Assembly: GCF_023228165.1 (NCBI RefSeq)
Contig: NZ_JALOBS010000004.1
Coordinates: 13,843 to 77,842 of the forward strand
Origin: Methylomonas sp.
GTDB lineage: Bacteria; Pseudomonadota; Gammaproteobacteria; Methylococcales; Methylomonadaceae
Length of the DNA: 64,000 nt
Reading direction: 5' to 3'
The notes under the pieces were generated by a model. It made no database searches. It was given only the letters and a program-made list of their open reading frames with translations, and was not told the origin of the DNA. The number at the start of each line of letters is the position of its first letter. Within the stretch, counting starts at the first letter, position 1. The position numbers were made by a program, and so were the translations under genes. Below are positions 8,271 to 17,460 of this stretch, piece by piece.

Positions 8271-8942
8271 CTAGTCTTTTTTAATCCGTAGCGCCTCGCT
8301 AAAGGTTAAAAACCGGCCTTTGTAACGATCGCCGTTTTCCAGGAATTTATCGGCGTTACGCATGCTTAAGCCATAACCCAGGGTATGCATGTGTTTACAG
8401 AAATCCACCCTGTTACCCCGATCGGGGTCTACGATTATAATTTCCGCCGAGGGTGCGGCATGTCGATGGATATAAGCGGCCAGTTGACCTGGCTGTTGGC
8501 GTTCATAGAGTAAGTCGCTACCGATGATCAGATCGAACTCGCCCAGCTCTGAATTCAGTTCGGACCAATCGCTTGCTTCAAACTTTATGGGGCCTAATCG
8601 ATTCAGTAGCAGGTTTTTGTTCAAAAAATCCTGGCTCAGCGGGTGCCAATCGCTGACGGTAATATTCCCACCCCGGCCATGGATCACCAGGCTGGCCAAA
8701 CCGAGTCCGGCACCGATTTCCAGAATGCGTTTGCCGGCCAAATTAAAGCTATCCATGGCCAGCGCCAATACCCGTGCCGATGGCCAAATTTGTCCGAATA
8801 ACGACCAACTGGTAGAGGAAAGACCGGCTTGTTCCGCTTCGCCGTGAGGGTCGGAATATTGTTGTAAATCGAGTAAGGAACGAATCAGGTAGTCGGTGCC
8901 GCCGATATTGACGGCCTCGTGTTTGACTTGGTAACCGGGCAT
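8271..8942 (-). CDS. Class I SAM-dependent methyltransferase (family 16-like)
   Basis: A 223-residue protein from the ATG at 8942; the reading frame continues to a GTG at 9080, but the added residues look non-homologous. The SAM-binding motif I is RILEIGAGLGLASL, followed by an acidic ITVSDWH strand end and the later SDLLYE motif typical of nicotinamide N-methyltransferase/lysine methyltransferase-like proteins. The substrate cannot be told from sequence. It stands alone between the oxidase cluster and a lipoprotein gene. Confidence 0.8.
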   Translation of the reverse strand: MPGYQVKHEAVNIGGTDYLIRSLLDLQQYSDPHGEAEQAGLSSTSWSLFGQIWPSARVLALAMDSFNLAGKRILEIGAGLGLASLVIHGRGGNITVSDWHPLSQDFLNKNLLLNRLGPIKFEASDWSELNSELGEFDLIIGSDLLYERQQPGQLAAYIHRHAAPSAEIIIVDPDRGNRVDFCKHMHTLGYGLSMRNADKFLENGDRYKGRFLTFSEALRIKKD

Positions 8943-9291
8943 GAACAACTCTTGTATTTGAAGTCTGGGGATCAGGAAAGATCTGATCGAACGGGCACAA
9001 AACTTAAATTGAGAGTCATGCGGGCCGAAAAGGCGTGAGGAAACAAACTGAACTGCTTTGATAGCTAGGGTACCACGCACTAGGGCGTTATGCCCGATTA
9101 ATGGCTTGCGACGCTATGTCGCGGTTTGAATTGGGCTGGTGAATTAGGGCTGATGGAAGATTCCAATGCAACGGGATCAGGTATGCGAAGTCATACTTAC
9201 TTAGCGGTACCCGACCCCATCGGTTGTTATTTTAGACTAGCGTTTATGCCGTTGGCTAAGGATGGACTTTAGATGGCGTCCACGGCTTTGC

Positions 9292-9783
9292 CTACTTTTC
9301 GGTCATCGCATCGGCGGCTTCGGCGGCTTTGGATTTTACGCTTTCAGCTGCGGCTTCAGTAGCAGTGGCGGCTTTTTCTGCCGCGGATTTTGCACCCTCA
9401 ACGGCCGCAGTCGCTGCGTCGCTGGTAGCGGTGGCCGCTGATTGGGCGGCGTCGACGGTTGCATCCACTGCTTGGCCGGCGGTGTCTTGTGCTGCGGTTG
9501 CCGCGCTTTCGGCGGCTTCGGTGGTAGCGGATGCGGCATCGCCGGCGGTGTCGGAGACGCTTTCGACTGCGCTGTTTAGGTTATCCGCCGCGCCGCTGAC
9601 GGCTTCTTGAGTTTGGGTTTGGACAGATTCAAGCGTCTCGCTGATAGGATTGGCAATGCCGGATTGTGGCGTGGTTTCCGCTGCAGGCGCCGCGGAAGTG
9701 GTTGCTGTGCTGGAGTCTTGCTCACAGCCGGCTAAAAGCAAAAAGCTGCATGCACTGGCAGTAAATAGCGATTTAATTTTCAT
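9292..9783 (-). CDS. Alanine-rich helical lipoprotein
   Basis: A 163-residue protein with a lipoprotein signal peptide; the lipobox LLAGC puts the lipidated Cys at 20. The rest is dominated by Ala, Thr, Ser, Glu and Lys in irregular 11-residue-like repeats (for example SAATAAQDTAGQAVDATVDAAQ), giving a long amphipathic helix similar in style to LEA-like proteins. The function is unknown; an envelope stress or spacer role is possible. A good GAGGTAGG site precedes the ATG. The low-complexity composition makes homology calls unreliable. Confidence 0.75.
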   Translation of the reverse strand: MKIKSLFTASACSFLLLAGCEQDSSTATTSAAPAAETTPQSGIANPISETLESVQTQTQEAVSGAADNLNSAVESVSDTAGDAASATTEAAESAATAAQDTAGQAVDATVDAAQSAATATSDAATAAVEGAKSAAEKAATATEAAAESVKSKAAEAADAMTEK

Positions 9784-10139
9784 GGGCCTACCTCGGTTAT
9801 TGTTATGGGACTAAAAAATCTTGCCCAAAGAATAGCCACTTTTAGCATTAGATTGAAAAACCATGCATATTCTTTCTAATACCAAGCAGCTTCTATGGGA
9901 AGCGTTAAGCTTGGTTGTAAGTATAAGAGAGCCTATCTTAACTGCAGATTAAAAAACAGGTCGAGTTTTATTTTAGATTTAGCAGCAGATAATTTTGTTT
10001 TTAGCCATTTTGAATTTCTGTCAGTTTAAAACTTTGGATAGTGATGGCGGATAAAACGGTATTCGGGGTAGCCCTTTCTCGTTGCGATGACATTCGGCTT
10101 GCTATAATACAAAACTTTTTGAAATTCATCGGACCGTAA
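9784..10139. other. Divergent intergenic region, lipoprotein / proA
   Basis: No gene supported. It contains a long two-part hairpin at 9881-9915 (ACCAAGC and GCTTC pairing with GAAGC and GCTTGGT) and the probable proA promoter near 10100. The hairpin has no T-run, so it is not an obvious terminator. Confidence 0.5.
10100..10108 (+). promoter_or_regulatory. Probable sigma-70 promoter of proA
   Basis: TTGCTATAAT forms an extended -10 element (TGn plus TATAAT at 10103-10108). A TTGCGA at 10082-10087 could be the -35, with a short 15-base spacer. It lies about 30 bases before the proA ATG. Confidence 0.5.
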
Positions 10140-11399
10140 ATGATGGACGTTAAACACTATATGCAGCAATTGGGGCAACAAGCCCGGGCGGCGGGACGAG
10201 AAATCAGCAAGGCCGACAGCGGGCGTAAAAATCTGGCCTTATTGAAAATTGCCGACGCCATCGCTGCCGGAGGCACCGAATTGAGCAGCGAAAACCGTAA
10301 AGATTTGCACGCCGGTCAAGCAAACGGTTTGGATGCGGCGTCGTTGGACAGGTTGGAACTGACGCCCGCGCGCATCGCCGCCATGGTGGAAGGGCTTAAA
10401 CAGGTGGCTGCGCTGCCCGACCCGGTGGGGGAAATCACCGGTTTGAATTATCGGCCCAGCGGCATACAAGTTGGACAGATGCGGGTACCTTTGGGCGTCA
10501 TCGGCATTATTTACGAATCGCGGCCCAATGTGACCGTGGATGCCGCCGCATTGTGTTTAAAATCGGGTAATGCCTGTATTTTACGCGGCGGTTCCGAGTC
10601 CATTCATTCGAATCGCGCCATTGCCGCCTGTATCGCTCAAGGTCTGATAGATGCAGGGTTGCCGCAGCAAGCCGTGCAAGTGGTGGAAACCACCGACCGG
10701 AGCGCGGTTGGCGAATTGATTACCCTGAAAGACTATGTCGATGTGATCGTGCCGCGCGGCGGCAAAAGTTTGATCGAGCGTATCAGCAACGAAGCCACGA
10801 TTCCGGTCATCAAACATTTGGACGGCATCTGCCACGTTTATATCGACGGCAAAGCTGATCTGGATAAAGCGGTGGCCATCGCCATGAATGCCAAGACCCA
10901 TCGCTACGGGGTTTGCAACGCCATGGAAACCTTGCTGGTGGCGGAAAGCATCGCCGGGAAAGTGTTGCCGATATTGGCGGCACAATATGCCGAGAAAGGC
11001 GTGGAATTGCGCGGCTGTTTAAAAACCTGTTCGTTGGTCAAAAATGCAGTGCGGGCCACGGAAGACGACTGGCATACCGAATATCTGGCGCCGATTCTAT
11101 CGATAAAAATCGTGACCGGCATTGACGAAGCCATTACCCATATCAATAACTACAGTTCCGCGCATACCGAAAGCATCGTTACCGAGGATTATACGTTGGC
11201 CCGGCGGTTTTTGCGGGAGGTTGACTCCAGTTCGGTGATGGTGAATGCCTCTACCCGCTTTGCCGACGGCTTCGAGTACGGTTTGGGCGCGGAAATCGGT
11301 ATCAGTACCGACAAACTGCATGCCAGAGGCCCTGTCGGCCTGAATGGTTTGACCTCGTTAAAGTATATCGTGCTGGGTGACGGACACATTCGCCAATAA
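10140..11399 (+). CDS. proA: Glutamate-5-semialdehyde dehydrogenase
   Basis: A 419-residue cytoplasmic enzyme, the usual size for ProA. It reduces gamma-glutamyl phosphate to glutamate semialdehyde with NADPH in proline synthesis. The aldehyde dehydrogenase fold is visible, with SGNACILRGGSE (cofactor loop) and MNAKTHRYGVCNAMETLLV, which contains the catalytic Cys. Two ATG codons are adjacent (10140 and 10143); either would serve. Its stop shares one base with the nadD start (TAATG), so the two are translationally coupled. Confidence 0.97.
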   Translation: MMDVKHYMQQLGQQARAAGREISKADSGRKNLALLKIADAIAAGGTELSSENRKDLHAGQANGLDAASLDRLELTPARIAAMVEGLKQVAALPDPVGEITGLNYRPSGIQVGQMRVPLGVIGIIYESRPNVTVDAAALCLKSGNACILRGGSESIHSNRAIAACIAQGLIDAGLPQQAVQVVETTDRSAVGELITLKDYVDVIVPRGGKSLIERISNEATIPVIKHLDGICHVYIDGKADLDKAVAIAMNAKTHRYGVCNAMETLLVAESIAGKVLPILAAQYAEKGVELRGCLKTCSLVKNAVRATEDDWHTEYLAPILSIKIVTGIDEAITHINNYSSAHTESIVTEDYTLARRFLREVDSSSVMVNASTRFADGFEYGLGAEIGISTDKLHARGPVGLNGLTSLKYIVLGDGHIRQ

Positions 11400-12055
11400 T
11401 GATAGGGATATACGGCGGTACTTTTAACCCGGTGCATTTCGGCCATTTACGCACGGCGTTGGAAGTTAAGGAGTTGTTTGATCTGCAACTACTCAGCTTG
11501 ATACCGTGCCGATTGCCCGCGCACCGGCAGCAGCCTGATGTCGATGCCGAAATGCGTTTGGCGATGTTGAAGTTGGCCAGTGCGGATATGTCGGGTTTTT
11601 ACGTAGACCGCCGCGAACTGGACAGGGAGGGTCCGTCGTATATGGTCGATACCTTGGCTACATTACGCGAGGAATATCCACAAACCGGCTTGATACTGTT
11701 TATCGGTCTGGATGCCTTTGCCGGCTTAAGTACTTGGCATCAATGGCAACGGTTATTCGATTATGCCCATCTGGTGGTAATGACCCGGCCGCAGTGTGCC
11801 AGATCCGATTTGCCGGTATTTTTACAGCAGCGGGTTTGCGCGAATCGCGATTCGTTGCGGCAACAAAGGGCGGGGCTATTGTTTTTTCAAACTGTTACCG
11901 CACTGGATATCTCAGCAACCACCATACGAACCCTGATTGCCGCGGGCCGCAATCCTAAATTTTTACTGCCGGATGCTGTAATTAGCTATATCCGGCGCCA
12001 TCAACTTTATTTATCCTCAGAACAGGACAGTGAATGCAAGCAGAACAACTCTTAA
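11399..12055 (+). CDS. nadD: Nicotinate-nucleotide adenylyltransferase
   Basis: A 218-residue enzyme making deamido-NAD from nicotinate mononucleotide and ATP. The nucleotidyltransferase signature GIYGGTFNPVHFGHLR opens the protein, and the C-terminal ISATTIR motif is present. It overlaps proA by one base and rsfS by 22 bases, giving a tight proA-nadD-rsfS operon of the kind seen in many gammaproteobacteria. Confidence 0.96.
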   Translation: MIGIYGGTFNPVHFGHLRTALEVKELFDLQLLSLIPCRLPAHRQQPDVDAEMRLAMLKLASADMSGFYVDRRELDREGPSYMVDTLATLREEYPQTGLILFIGLDAFAGLSTWHQWQRLFDYAHLVVMTRPQCARSDLPVFLQQRVCANRDSLRQQRAGLLFFQTVTALDISATTIRTLIAAGRNPKFLLPDAVISYIRRHQLYLSSEQDSECKQNNS

Positions 12056-12375
12056 AACTGGTCGAAACCGAGCTCGACGAGCGTAAAGCCCATCAAGTCG
12101 CCACTCTGGATGTGCGCGGTAAAACCAGCATTACCGATTTCATGGTGGTCGCCACCGCCACCTCGACCCGGCATGCCAAGTCTTTGTGCGATTATGTGGT
12201 GGAGAAGATCAAGGAAAACGGCGTACAGCCTTTGGGTGTTGAGGGCGAGTCGGGCTCCGATTGGGTGTTGGTGGATTTGGGCGATGTGGTATTGCACGTG
12301 ATGACCGGACAGGCCCGCGAGTTTTACCAGCTGGAAAAACTGTGGTCGGTCGCCGGCGATAAAGACAAGCAATAA
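12034..12375 (+). CDS. rsfS: Ribosome silencing factor RsfS
   Basis: A 113-residue protein of the RsfS/Iojap family that binds large-subunit protein L14 and blocks subunit joining when nutrients run low. Characteristic segments are ITDFMVVATATSTRHAKSL, GSDWVLVDLGDVVLHVM and AREFYQLEKLW. The ATG lies within the end of nadD (22-bp overlap), as is common for this gene pair. Confidence 0.96.
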   Translation: MQAEQLLKLVETELDERKAHQVATLDVRGKTSITDFMVVATATSTRHAKSLCDYVVEKIKENGVQPLGVEGESGSDWVLVDLGDVVLHVMTGQAREFYQLEKLWSVAGDKDKQ

Positions 12376-12457
12376 CGCCGCTAGTGTTTCATGCTTGGCC
12401 TTACTCAAGAAAAATTGTTTTCAGCCGATGACTACTGCATACAAGTAAGGGGGCTCT

Positions 12458-13141
12458 ATGACACGCTATCCATCATTTATATTCGCTTTGCTGATAGCGG
12501 TGACTTTAACGGGTTGTGCCGCTTTAAACTGGCGAGATGAAGCGGTAACCAGCAAAACACTGCTAGCCGACGGTTACAGTCGGTTTGACGACAGCGGTCG
12601 ACTCAATGTGAATAACCGCTGGCTGTCCGCGCAGCAGGTCGCCAAATTAAATGCCTACCGGGGCTTGGCCGATCAACTGTATTTCGAGCCGTTGGCCGAG
12701 AATAAAACCGTAGGTTCGCAGGTGATCAGCCACGAGGTTTATCGGGTTTATCTGGATATTTATCTGCGTTCGGCGCAGGCTACCGATTATCGAACCGTCC
12801 GAGACAGTTTGAAAACCACCCTGAAACTCACCTTAACCCCGCGTTTTTATCAATGCATGCGCGGCGATGCGGTACAGGCCAAACAATGTATTCAGGAAGA
12901 CAACAAATTGGCGTATAGCAGACTGGGCTACAAAACCGCATTGACGACCAGTGCCAATCTGGCTTGTGGCACTATCGATTGTAGCGACCAGTTTGCGGTA
13001 GGCGGTTTTTCCAAGGACCGCAATCCAGTGGATAGTCTGTTACTGAATGTTGGGCTGTACGATATGGAATGGATAGCCAATACCGGTGCCCGCACGTTGT
13101 TCAATCAACTGTTGATTAATGGGTTTATTAATGCGCTATAA
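12458..13141 (+). CDS. LPP20-like lipoprotein, FlgP-like
   Basis: A 227-residue lipoprotein with a lipobox ending in Cys20 (VTLTGCA). The body contains an LSAQQVAKLNAYRGLADQLYFEPL region like the LPP20/FlgP fold, which in Vibrio forms part of an outer ring around the flagellar basal body. Pairing with an FlgT-like gene supports a flagellar assignment, although no other flagellar gene is nearby. A 'TAAGGGGG' sequence precedes the ATG. It overlaps the next gene by 11 bases. Confidence 0.65.
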   Translation: MTRYPSFIFALLIAVTLTGCAALNWRDEAVTSKTLLADGYSRFDDSGRLNVNNRWLSAQQVAKLNAYRGLADQLYFEPLAENKTVGSQVISHEVYRVYLDIYLRSAQATDYRTVRDSLKTTLKLTLTPRFYQCMRGDAVQAKQCIQEDNKLAYSRLGYKTALTTSANLACGTIDCSDQFAVGGFSKDRNPVDSLLLNVGLYDMEWIANTGARTLFNQLLINGFINAL

Positions 13142-14306
13142 ACTAGGACTGACAGGGCTTTTGCTGACGATGTTGGTCGCCTGTGGCGGCACAAACAACA
13201 CCCGCTCGCAGGCTGAGGCGATTAGCCAGCGGCAGGCTACCGTGCAAGGTAGTGCCGTCATTACAGGCGCGGGCGTGGATCAAGCCAGACAAGAGGCGAT
13301 TAACGACGCCATAGCCAATGCCTCTTTACAATTAAAGCGCTCCGGCTCGGAGTCGTTACTGGCCAGCGATATTAAAGTGGTGGATGAATGGCAGGAGGGC
13401 AATACTTATCATGTACAGGTATTGGCGGTGCTGGCACAACAACATGCCTGCCATTCGCCCTATCGTAAGACCATTGTCGCAACGGCCTTTCCGGTTATGA
13501 ATGCCGATCAGGTCAATGGTAACGAAAGTCAGGATTTGTTTAGCGGCATTCCCCGGGAAATCGGTAACCGCTTAATGGAAAGCGGCGATTTTATCGCTCG
13601 CAATTTGACCAGTACCTCGCTTTATCAAAATCGGCCTGATTTGGCGCCGGAAATCATGCTCAACGGCATTATTGTCAATTCCGCGATTTTGGATGTGGCC
13701 AGGCGGCAGAATGCCCAGTTGGTACTAGCCGGCGTAATTCGGGATTTTAAGGTCGAATCCACCCAATACGTGCGGGGTTCCGGAGTGCTCGCCGAACTCA
13801 AATCGGTGATGCGCGATTACATAGCCAGACGTAGCATCGGTATCGATGTGTTTGTTTATGACGGCTTTACCGGCGCACTGCTGTTTCAGCACCGCTATAC
13901 CGACTCGATATTAGGTGATGTCTCGTTACCGTCAGGCTACACCGTTGGTAGCGAACGCTTCGATTCGACCTCGGCCGGACATAAAATCACCCAAATCATT
14001 GCCATGGCCAGCGACGATATCAAGGACTTGTTCGGCTGTTACCCGTTTGCGGCTCGGGTAAGCCGGGTGGAAAACAATCGGATCTACATCGCTGCCGGGG
14101 CGCAGGATAAAATTAAAGTCGGCGATCGATTTAAGGTTTACTCGGTGGATACTTACGCGTCTTCGGTCGGCATGGGCTTTACCGACCCGGTCGGCATCAT
14201 GGTCCTCACCGACGTGGGCCCGTCCATGGCGGCCGGCAATCTTGAAGGTGGCGGCCAGTACCAAGTGCGCCCAGGCGACTGGGTGCGTAGTGTCGAGATG
14301 CCGTGA
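13131..14306 (+). CDS. flgT: Flagellar assembly protein T-like lipoprotein
   Basis: About 391 residues from the ATG at 13131, which gives a clean lipoprotein signal (MRYKLGLTGLLLTMLVAC, lipidated Cys18); an in-frame ATG at 13119 is also possible. The order of parts suits FlgT: an N-terminal FlgT_N-like domain (ATVQGSAVITGAGVDQARQE), a middle domain with ARRQNAQLVLAGVIRDF, and a C-terminal SH3-like domain (DKIKVGDRFKVYSV). FlgT forms the H-ring that supports sodium- or proton-driven motors. Lipidation is unusual compared with periplasmic Vibrio FlgT. Confidence 0.75.
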   Translation: MRYKLGLTGLLLTMLVACGGTNNTRSQAEAISQRQATVQGSAVITGAGVDQARQEAINDAIANASLQLKRSGSESLLASDIKVVDEWQEGNTYHVQVLAVLAQQHACHSPYRKTIVATAFPVMNADQVNGNESQDLFSGIPREIGNRLMESGDFIARNLTSTSLYQNRPDLAPEIMLNGIIVNSAILDVARRQNAQLVLAGVIRDFKVESTQYVRGSGVLAELKSVMRDYIARRSIGIDVFVYDGFTGALLFQHRYTDSILGDVSLPSGYTVGSERFDSTSAGHKITQIIAMASDDIKDLFGCYPFAARVSRVENNRIYIAAGAQDKIKVGDRFKVYSVDTYASSVGMGFTDPVGIMVLTDVGPSMAAGNLEGGGQYQVRPGDWVRSVEMP

Positions 14307-14437
14307 CTTCGTTTCCTGCTGCTGCGAACCTGTAGTTGCCAAGATTTTTCAGACATTAAAATCAAGTGTGCCGCTTGAGGGCGGTTACCGTCATTGCCGG
14401 CCTGCAGAATGAACAATCTATCTGGGATATACATCCG

Positions 14438-15379
14438 TCATAAGCTCTGATTCGGCGGCAAGCCGGCTGAATTTTTATCAGACAGCTCCTTAAACGCTGC
14501 AAAGGTATTTTGAAGAAACACGAGTAAGGCAGTTAGTCGGGCGGATTGATATTGTTTGCTCGGATAAATGACATACAGCGGGATTTTCTCACAGCTTGCT
14601 CCGGGAAATAAATCGATCAATCGGCCTTCGTTGAGATCGTTATCAATATCGAAGCGGAATTTATAGGCAATCCCGTGACCTTGTAAGGCCCACTTGCGTA
14701 CTAATGCGCCATCATCGGCGGCGCGGTCGCCATAGACCGTCACTTCTGTTGTTTTTTCCTGAAATACTACCCGCCAGCGATTAAATAGTTCGCCATTTCG
14801 GTAATAACAGATACAGTTATGCTGGCGAAGCGCCTCAATGCTGTCCGGTTGTCCATGGCGTTCAATATAGCCGGGTGCGGCACAAATCACCCTGTCGTTA
14901 TCGCTTAGTTTTTTGGCAATCAGATTGGAGTCTCTCAACACCCCATAGCGAAGCGCCACATCCAGCGGATTCTGATAGAAATCCTGAACCGCATCCGACA
15001 AATGCATAATCAGGCTGATCCTGGGATGCTGGCGGCGAAAGGGTTCCAATATTTCGTCCAAACGATCGCGCCCCAAATCAGAGGGCGCCCCCAAATGAAT
15101 CTCACCGGAAAGATCGATTCGACGTTGCTGCAACACCGCAATACCTTCATCGAGTATTTGCAAGGATTGTTCGCAGTACGTTAAAAAATCCTCACCGGCC
15201 TGAGTTAAGCGTAACCAGCGGGTCGAGCGCTCGAACAGCTGGGTGTTTAACTGCCGCTCCAAGCGCTTAAGTGCTGCGCTGGCGGCGGCTGGCGTAATGC
15301 CCAGCAGTTTTGCCGCACGGGTAATGCCGCCACTTTTGCTGATGCGAATGAATAAATGAATGTCGGCAAAATTCAGCAT
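14438..15379 (-). CDS. LysR-family transcriptional regulator
   Basis: A 313-residue regulator with an N-terminal winged helix-turn-helix (MLNFADIHLFIRISKSGGIT, then AKLLGITPAAASAALKRLE) and a two-part effector-binding domain. The tail after residue 290 is poorly conserved. It is transcribed away from the old-yellow-enzyme gene at 15514; the 134-bp gap holds a palindrome suited to LysR binding. It probably controls that reductase and itself. The effector cannot be told. Confidence 0.93.
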   Translation of the reverse strand: MLNFADIHLFIRISKSGGITRAAKLLGITPAAASAALKRLERQLNTQLFERSTRWLRLTQAGEDFLTYCEQSLQILDEGIAVLQQRRIDLSGEIHLGAPSDLGRDRLDEILEPFRRQHPRISLIMHLSDAVQDFYQNPLDVALRYGVLRDSNLIAKKLSDNDRVICAAPGYIERHGQPDSIEALRQHNCICYYRNGELFNRWRVVFQEKTTEVTVYGDRAADDGALVRKWALQGHGIAYKFRFDIDNDLNEGRLIDLFPGASCEKIPLYVIYPSKQYQSARLTALLVFLQNTFAAFKELSDKNSAGLPPNQSL

Positions 15380-15388
15380 GGCAGATTC

Positions 15389-15417
15389 ATTTCAAAATAA
15401 TTTCAAAATAATTTTGA
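15389..15417. promoter_or_regulatory. Candidate LysR operator
   Basis: Two direct copies of ATTTCAAAATA (15389-15399 and 15400-15410) run into a perfect 15-bp palindrome TCAAAATAATTTTGA (15403-15417). It lies 10 bases upstream of the lysR ATG and about 100 bases before the reductase start, as expected for an autoregulated divergent LysR site. Confidence 0.5.
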
Positions 15418-15513
15418 TATTAAATCAACTAATCAGGCTATTGCCAATAAATAGGGTGGTTATTAAACTGCACTTCACGTTCCAGTGACTGTAACTCTTT
15501 TGAGGAGTGATTT

Positions 15514-16620
15514 ATGAGCCCGCTTTTCACCCCATATAGCATCGGTGGCCTAACCCTGACCAACCGCATTGTGATCGCACCAATGTGTCAATATTCCGCC
15601 CGGGACGGCGAAGCCAGCGATTGGCATATGATGCATCTGGGTAATTTGGCGATGTCCGGTGCTGGCTTGCTGATTATCGAGGCCACCGCCGTTGAGCCGG
15701 TAGGACGTATTTCTCCTGGCGATTTAGGGCTTTGGTCGGATGCCACCGAAGCGGCTCTGGGAAAAGTAGTGCAAGCCGTACGTCGCTATTCTGCCATGCC
15801 GATTGCCATTCAGCTTGCTCATGCGGGCCGCAAAGCATCGACTGCGGTGCCTTGGGAAGGCGGTCGCCAAATCGGAGCTGAGCGGGGCGGCTGGGCAACC
15901 GTCGCACCTTCCGCGCTGCCCTATTCACCCGACGAGGCCGACCCGATAGCGCTTGATCAAGCTGATTTAGCGCGTATATTACAAGGCTTCGTTTCCGCCG
16001 CACAACGCGCGCATCGATTGGGCATTCAGGCCATAGAGATACATGCCGCGCACGGCTATTTGTTACACCAGTTTTTGTCGCCGCTATCCAACATGCGTAC
16101 GGATGAATACGGCGGTTCGATGGAAAACAGGATGCGTTTTCCATTGGCGGTATTTGATGCGGTAACAGCCGCCATGCCGAATAGTATGCCGGTCGGCATG
16201 CGTATTTCAGCGACCGACTGGGTGGAAGGCGGCTGGAATTTGCAGCAGAGCGTTGCCTTTGGACACGCTCTGCGCAAGCGCGGCTGCGCCTATATTCATG
16301 TGTCCAGCGGTGGCCTTTCACCGTTGCAACAGATCCCGGTGGGGCCTAATTACCAAGTGCCCTTGGCGGAATCCCTACGCACCGAAACCGGTTTGCCGAC
16401 GATCGCGGTCGGTTTAATCACCGAGCCCGATCAGGCCGAAGCCATTATTGCCAAAGACCAAGCGGATATGGTTGGTCTGGCGCGCGGCATACTCTACGAT
16501 CCGCGCTGGCCCTGGCATGCAGCGGCTACACTGAATGCCCAAGTGGTTGCGCCGCCGCAATACTGGCGCTGCCAACCGCGCGGTTTAAAGTCGCTGTTCG
16601 GCGATATGACTATGCGTTAG
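15514..16620 (+). CDS. NADH:flavin oxidoreductase, old yellow enzyme (YqjM class)
   Basis: A 368-residue FMN enzyme that reduces activated C=C bonds with NAD(P)H. Class markers are APMCQYSA (Cys25, the redox-tuning Cys of the YqjM/thermophilic-like group), LAHAGRKAS (about 101-109) and IEIHAAHGYLLHQFLSP (substrate-binding His pair). GAGGAG precedes the ATG closely. It is divergent from the LysR gene; the pirin and ABM genes follow on the same strand after 114 bp and may share its regulation. The physiological substrate is unknown; such enzymes often detoxify electrophiles. Confidence 0.92.
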   Translation: MSPLFTPYSIGGLTLTNRIVIAPMCQYSARDGEASDWHMMHLGNLAMSGAGLLIIEATAVEPVGRISPGDLGLWSDATEAALGKVVQAVRRYSAMPIAIQLAHAGRKASTAVPWEGGRQIGAERGGWATVAPSALPYSPDEADPIALDQADLARILQGFVSAAQRAHRLGIQAIEIHAAHGYLLHQFLSPLSNMRTDEYGGSMENRMRFPLAVFDAVTAAMPNSMPVGMRISATDWVEGGWNLQQSVAFGHALRKRGCAYIHVSSGGLSPLQQIPVGPNYQVPLAESLRTETGLPTIAVGLITEPDQAEAIIAKDQADMVGLARGILYDPRWPWHAAATLNAQVVAPPQYWRCQPRGLKSLFGDMTMR

Positions 16621-16734
16621 TGTCAATCTTTCACCGAACCAGTAGCGTCTCCATTTTTTGCGGGAGTCGTTTTGAAAAGCAAGCGTATTTACCTGCTTTA
16701 CTAACCATCCTACAGAGCTTAAAGGAGTCAGATC

Positions 16735-17454
16735 ATGCTTGAAGTTCGTGCCGCTAATCGTCGAGGTATCGCTAATTTAGACTGGCTGTTTTCTCGACAC
16801 ACATTTTCCTTTGGCCATTATTACGATCCGCGGCAAAGCGGCTTTTCGGATTTACTGGTGATAAACGAAGACATAGTCCAGGCGGGTAAAGGCTTTGCTA
16901 CGCATCCGCACCGTGATATGGAAATATTCACCTATGTCATTGACGGTGCGCTGGAACATAAGGATTCAATGGGTACCGGATCGGTGATCGAAACCGGTGA
17001 TGTCCAGCTCATGAGCGCGGGAACCGGCATTACCCATAGCGAATTCAATCATTCGCAGACTGAATTAGTCCACTTTTTGCAAATCTGGCTAGTCCCGGAT
17101 AAGAAAGCCGTACAGCCGAGGTATCAACAAACCCACTTTAATCAGGCGGAAAAGCAAGGTCGGCTGCGCTTGATTATTTCGCCCGATGCCGCGGATGGGG
17201 CCTTGTCGCTGCATCAAGATGCGCGGGTTTATGCGGGCTGTTTCGACGCGGACCAACAGGCACGGTTGGCGCTTGCGGATAATCGCTATGCCTATGTTCA
17301 GGTGGTACGCGGCAGTTTAACGGTTAATGGCACGCCGCTAAACGCAGGCGATGGCGCACGTATCCGCAACGAACGCCAAATCGACCTAAAACAAGGCCGG
17401 AATGCCGAGGTGTTGGTGTTTGATTTACGCCCCCATGAACTACCTGCTGATTAG
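16735..17454 (+). CDS. Pirin-family protein (YhhW-like)
   Basis: A 239-residue bicupin. The N-terminal pirin domain carries the metal motif THPHRDMEIFTYVIDGALEH (His pair, then Glu and His) and a C-terminal pirin domain follows. Related YhhW has quercetin 2,3-dioxygenase activity in vitro, but its cellular role is not settled. The ribosome binding site AAAGGAGTCAG is strong. The next gene begins 6 bp after the stop. Confidence 0.92.
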   Translation: MLEVRAANRRGIANLDWLFSRHTFSFGHYYDPRQSGFSDLLVINEDIVQAGKGFATHPHRDMEIFTYVIDGALEHKDSMGTGSVIETGDVQLMSAGTGITHSEFNHSQTELVHFLQIWLVPDKKAVQPRYQQTHFNQAEKQGRLRLIISPDAADGALSLHQDARVYAGCFDADQQARLALADNRYAYVQVVRGSLTVNGTPLNAGDGARIRNERQIDLKQGRNAEVLVFDLRPHELPAD

Positions 17455-17460
17455 CCGGTG

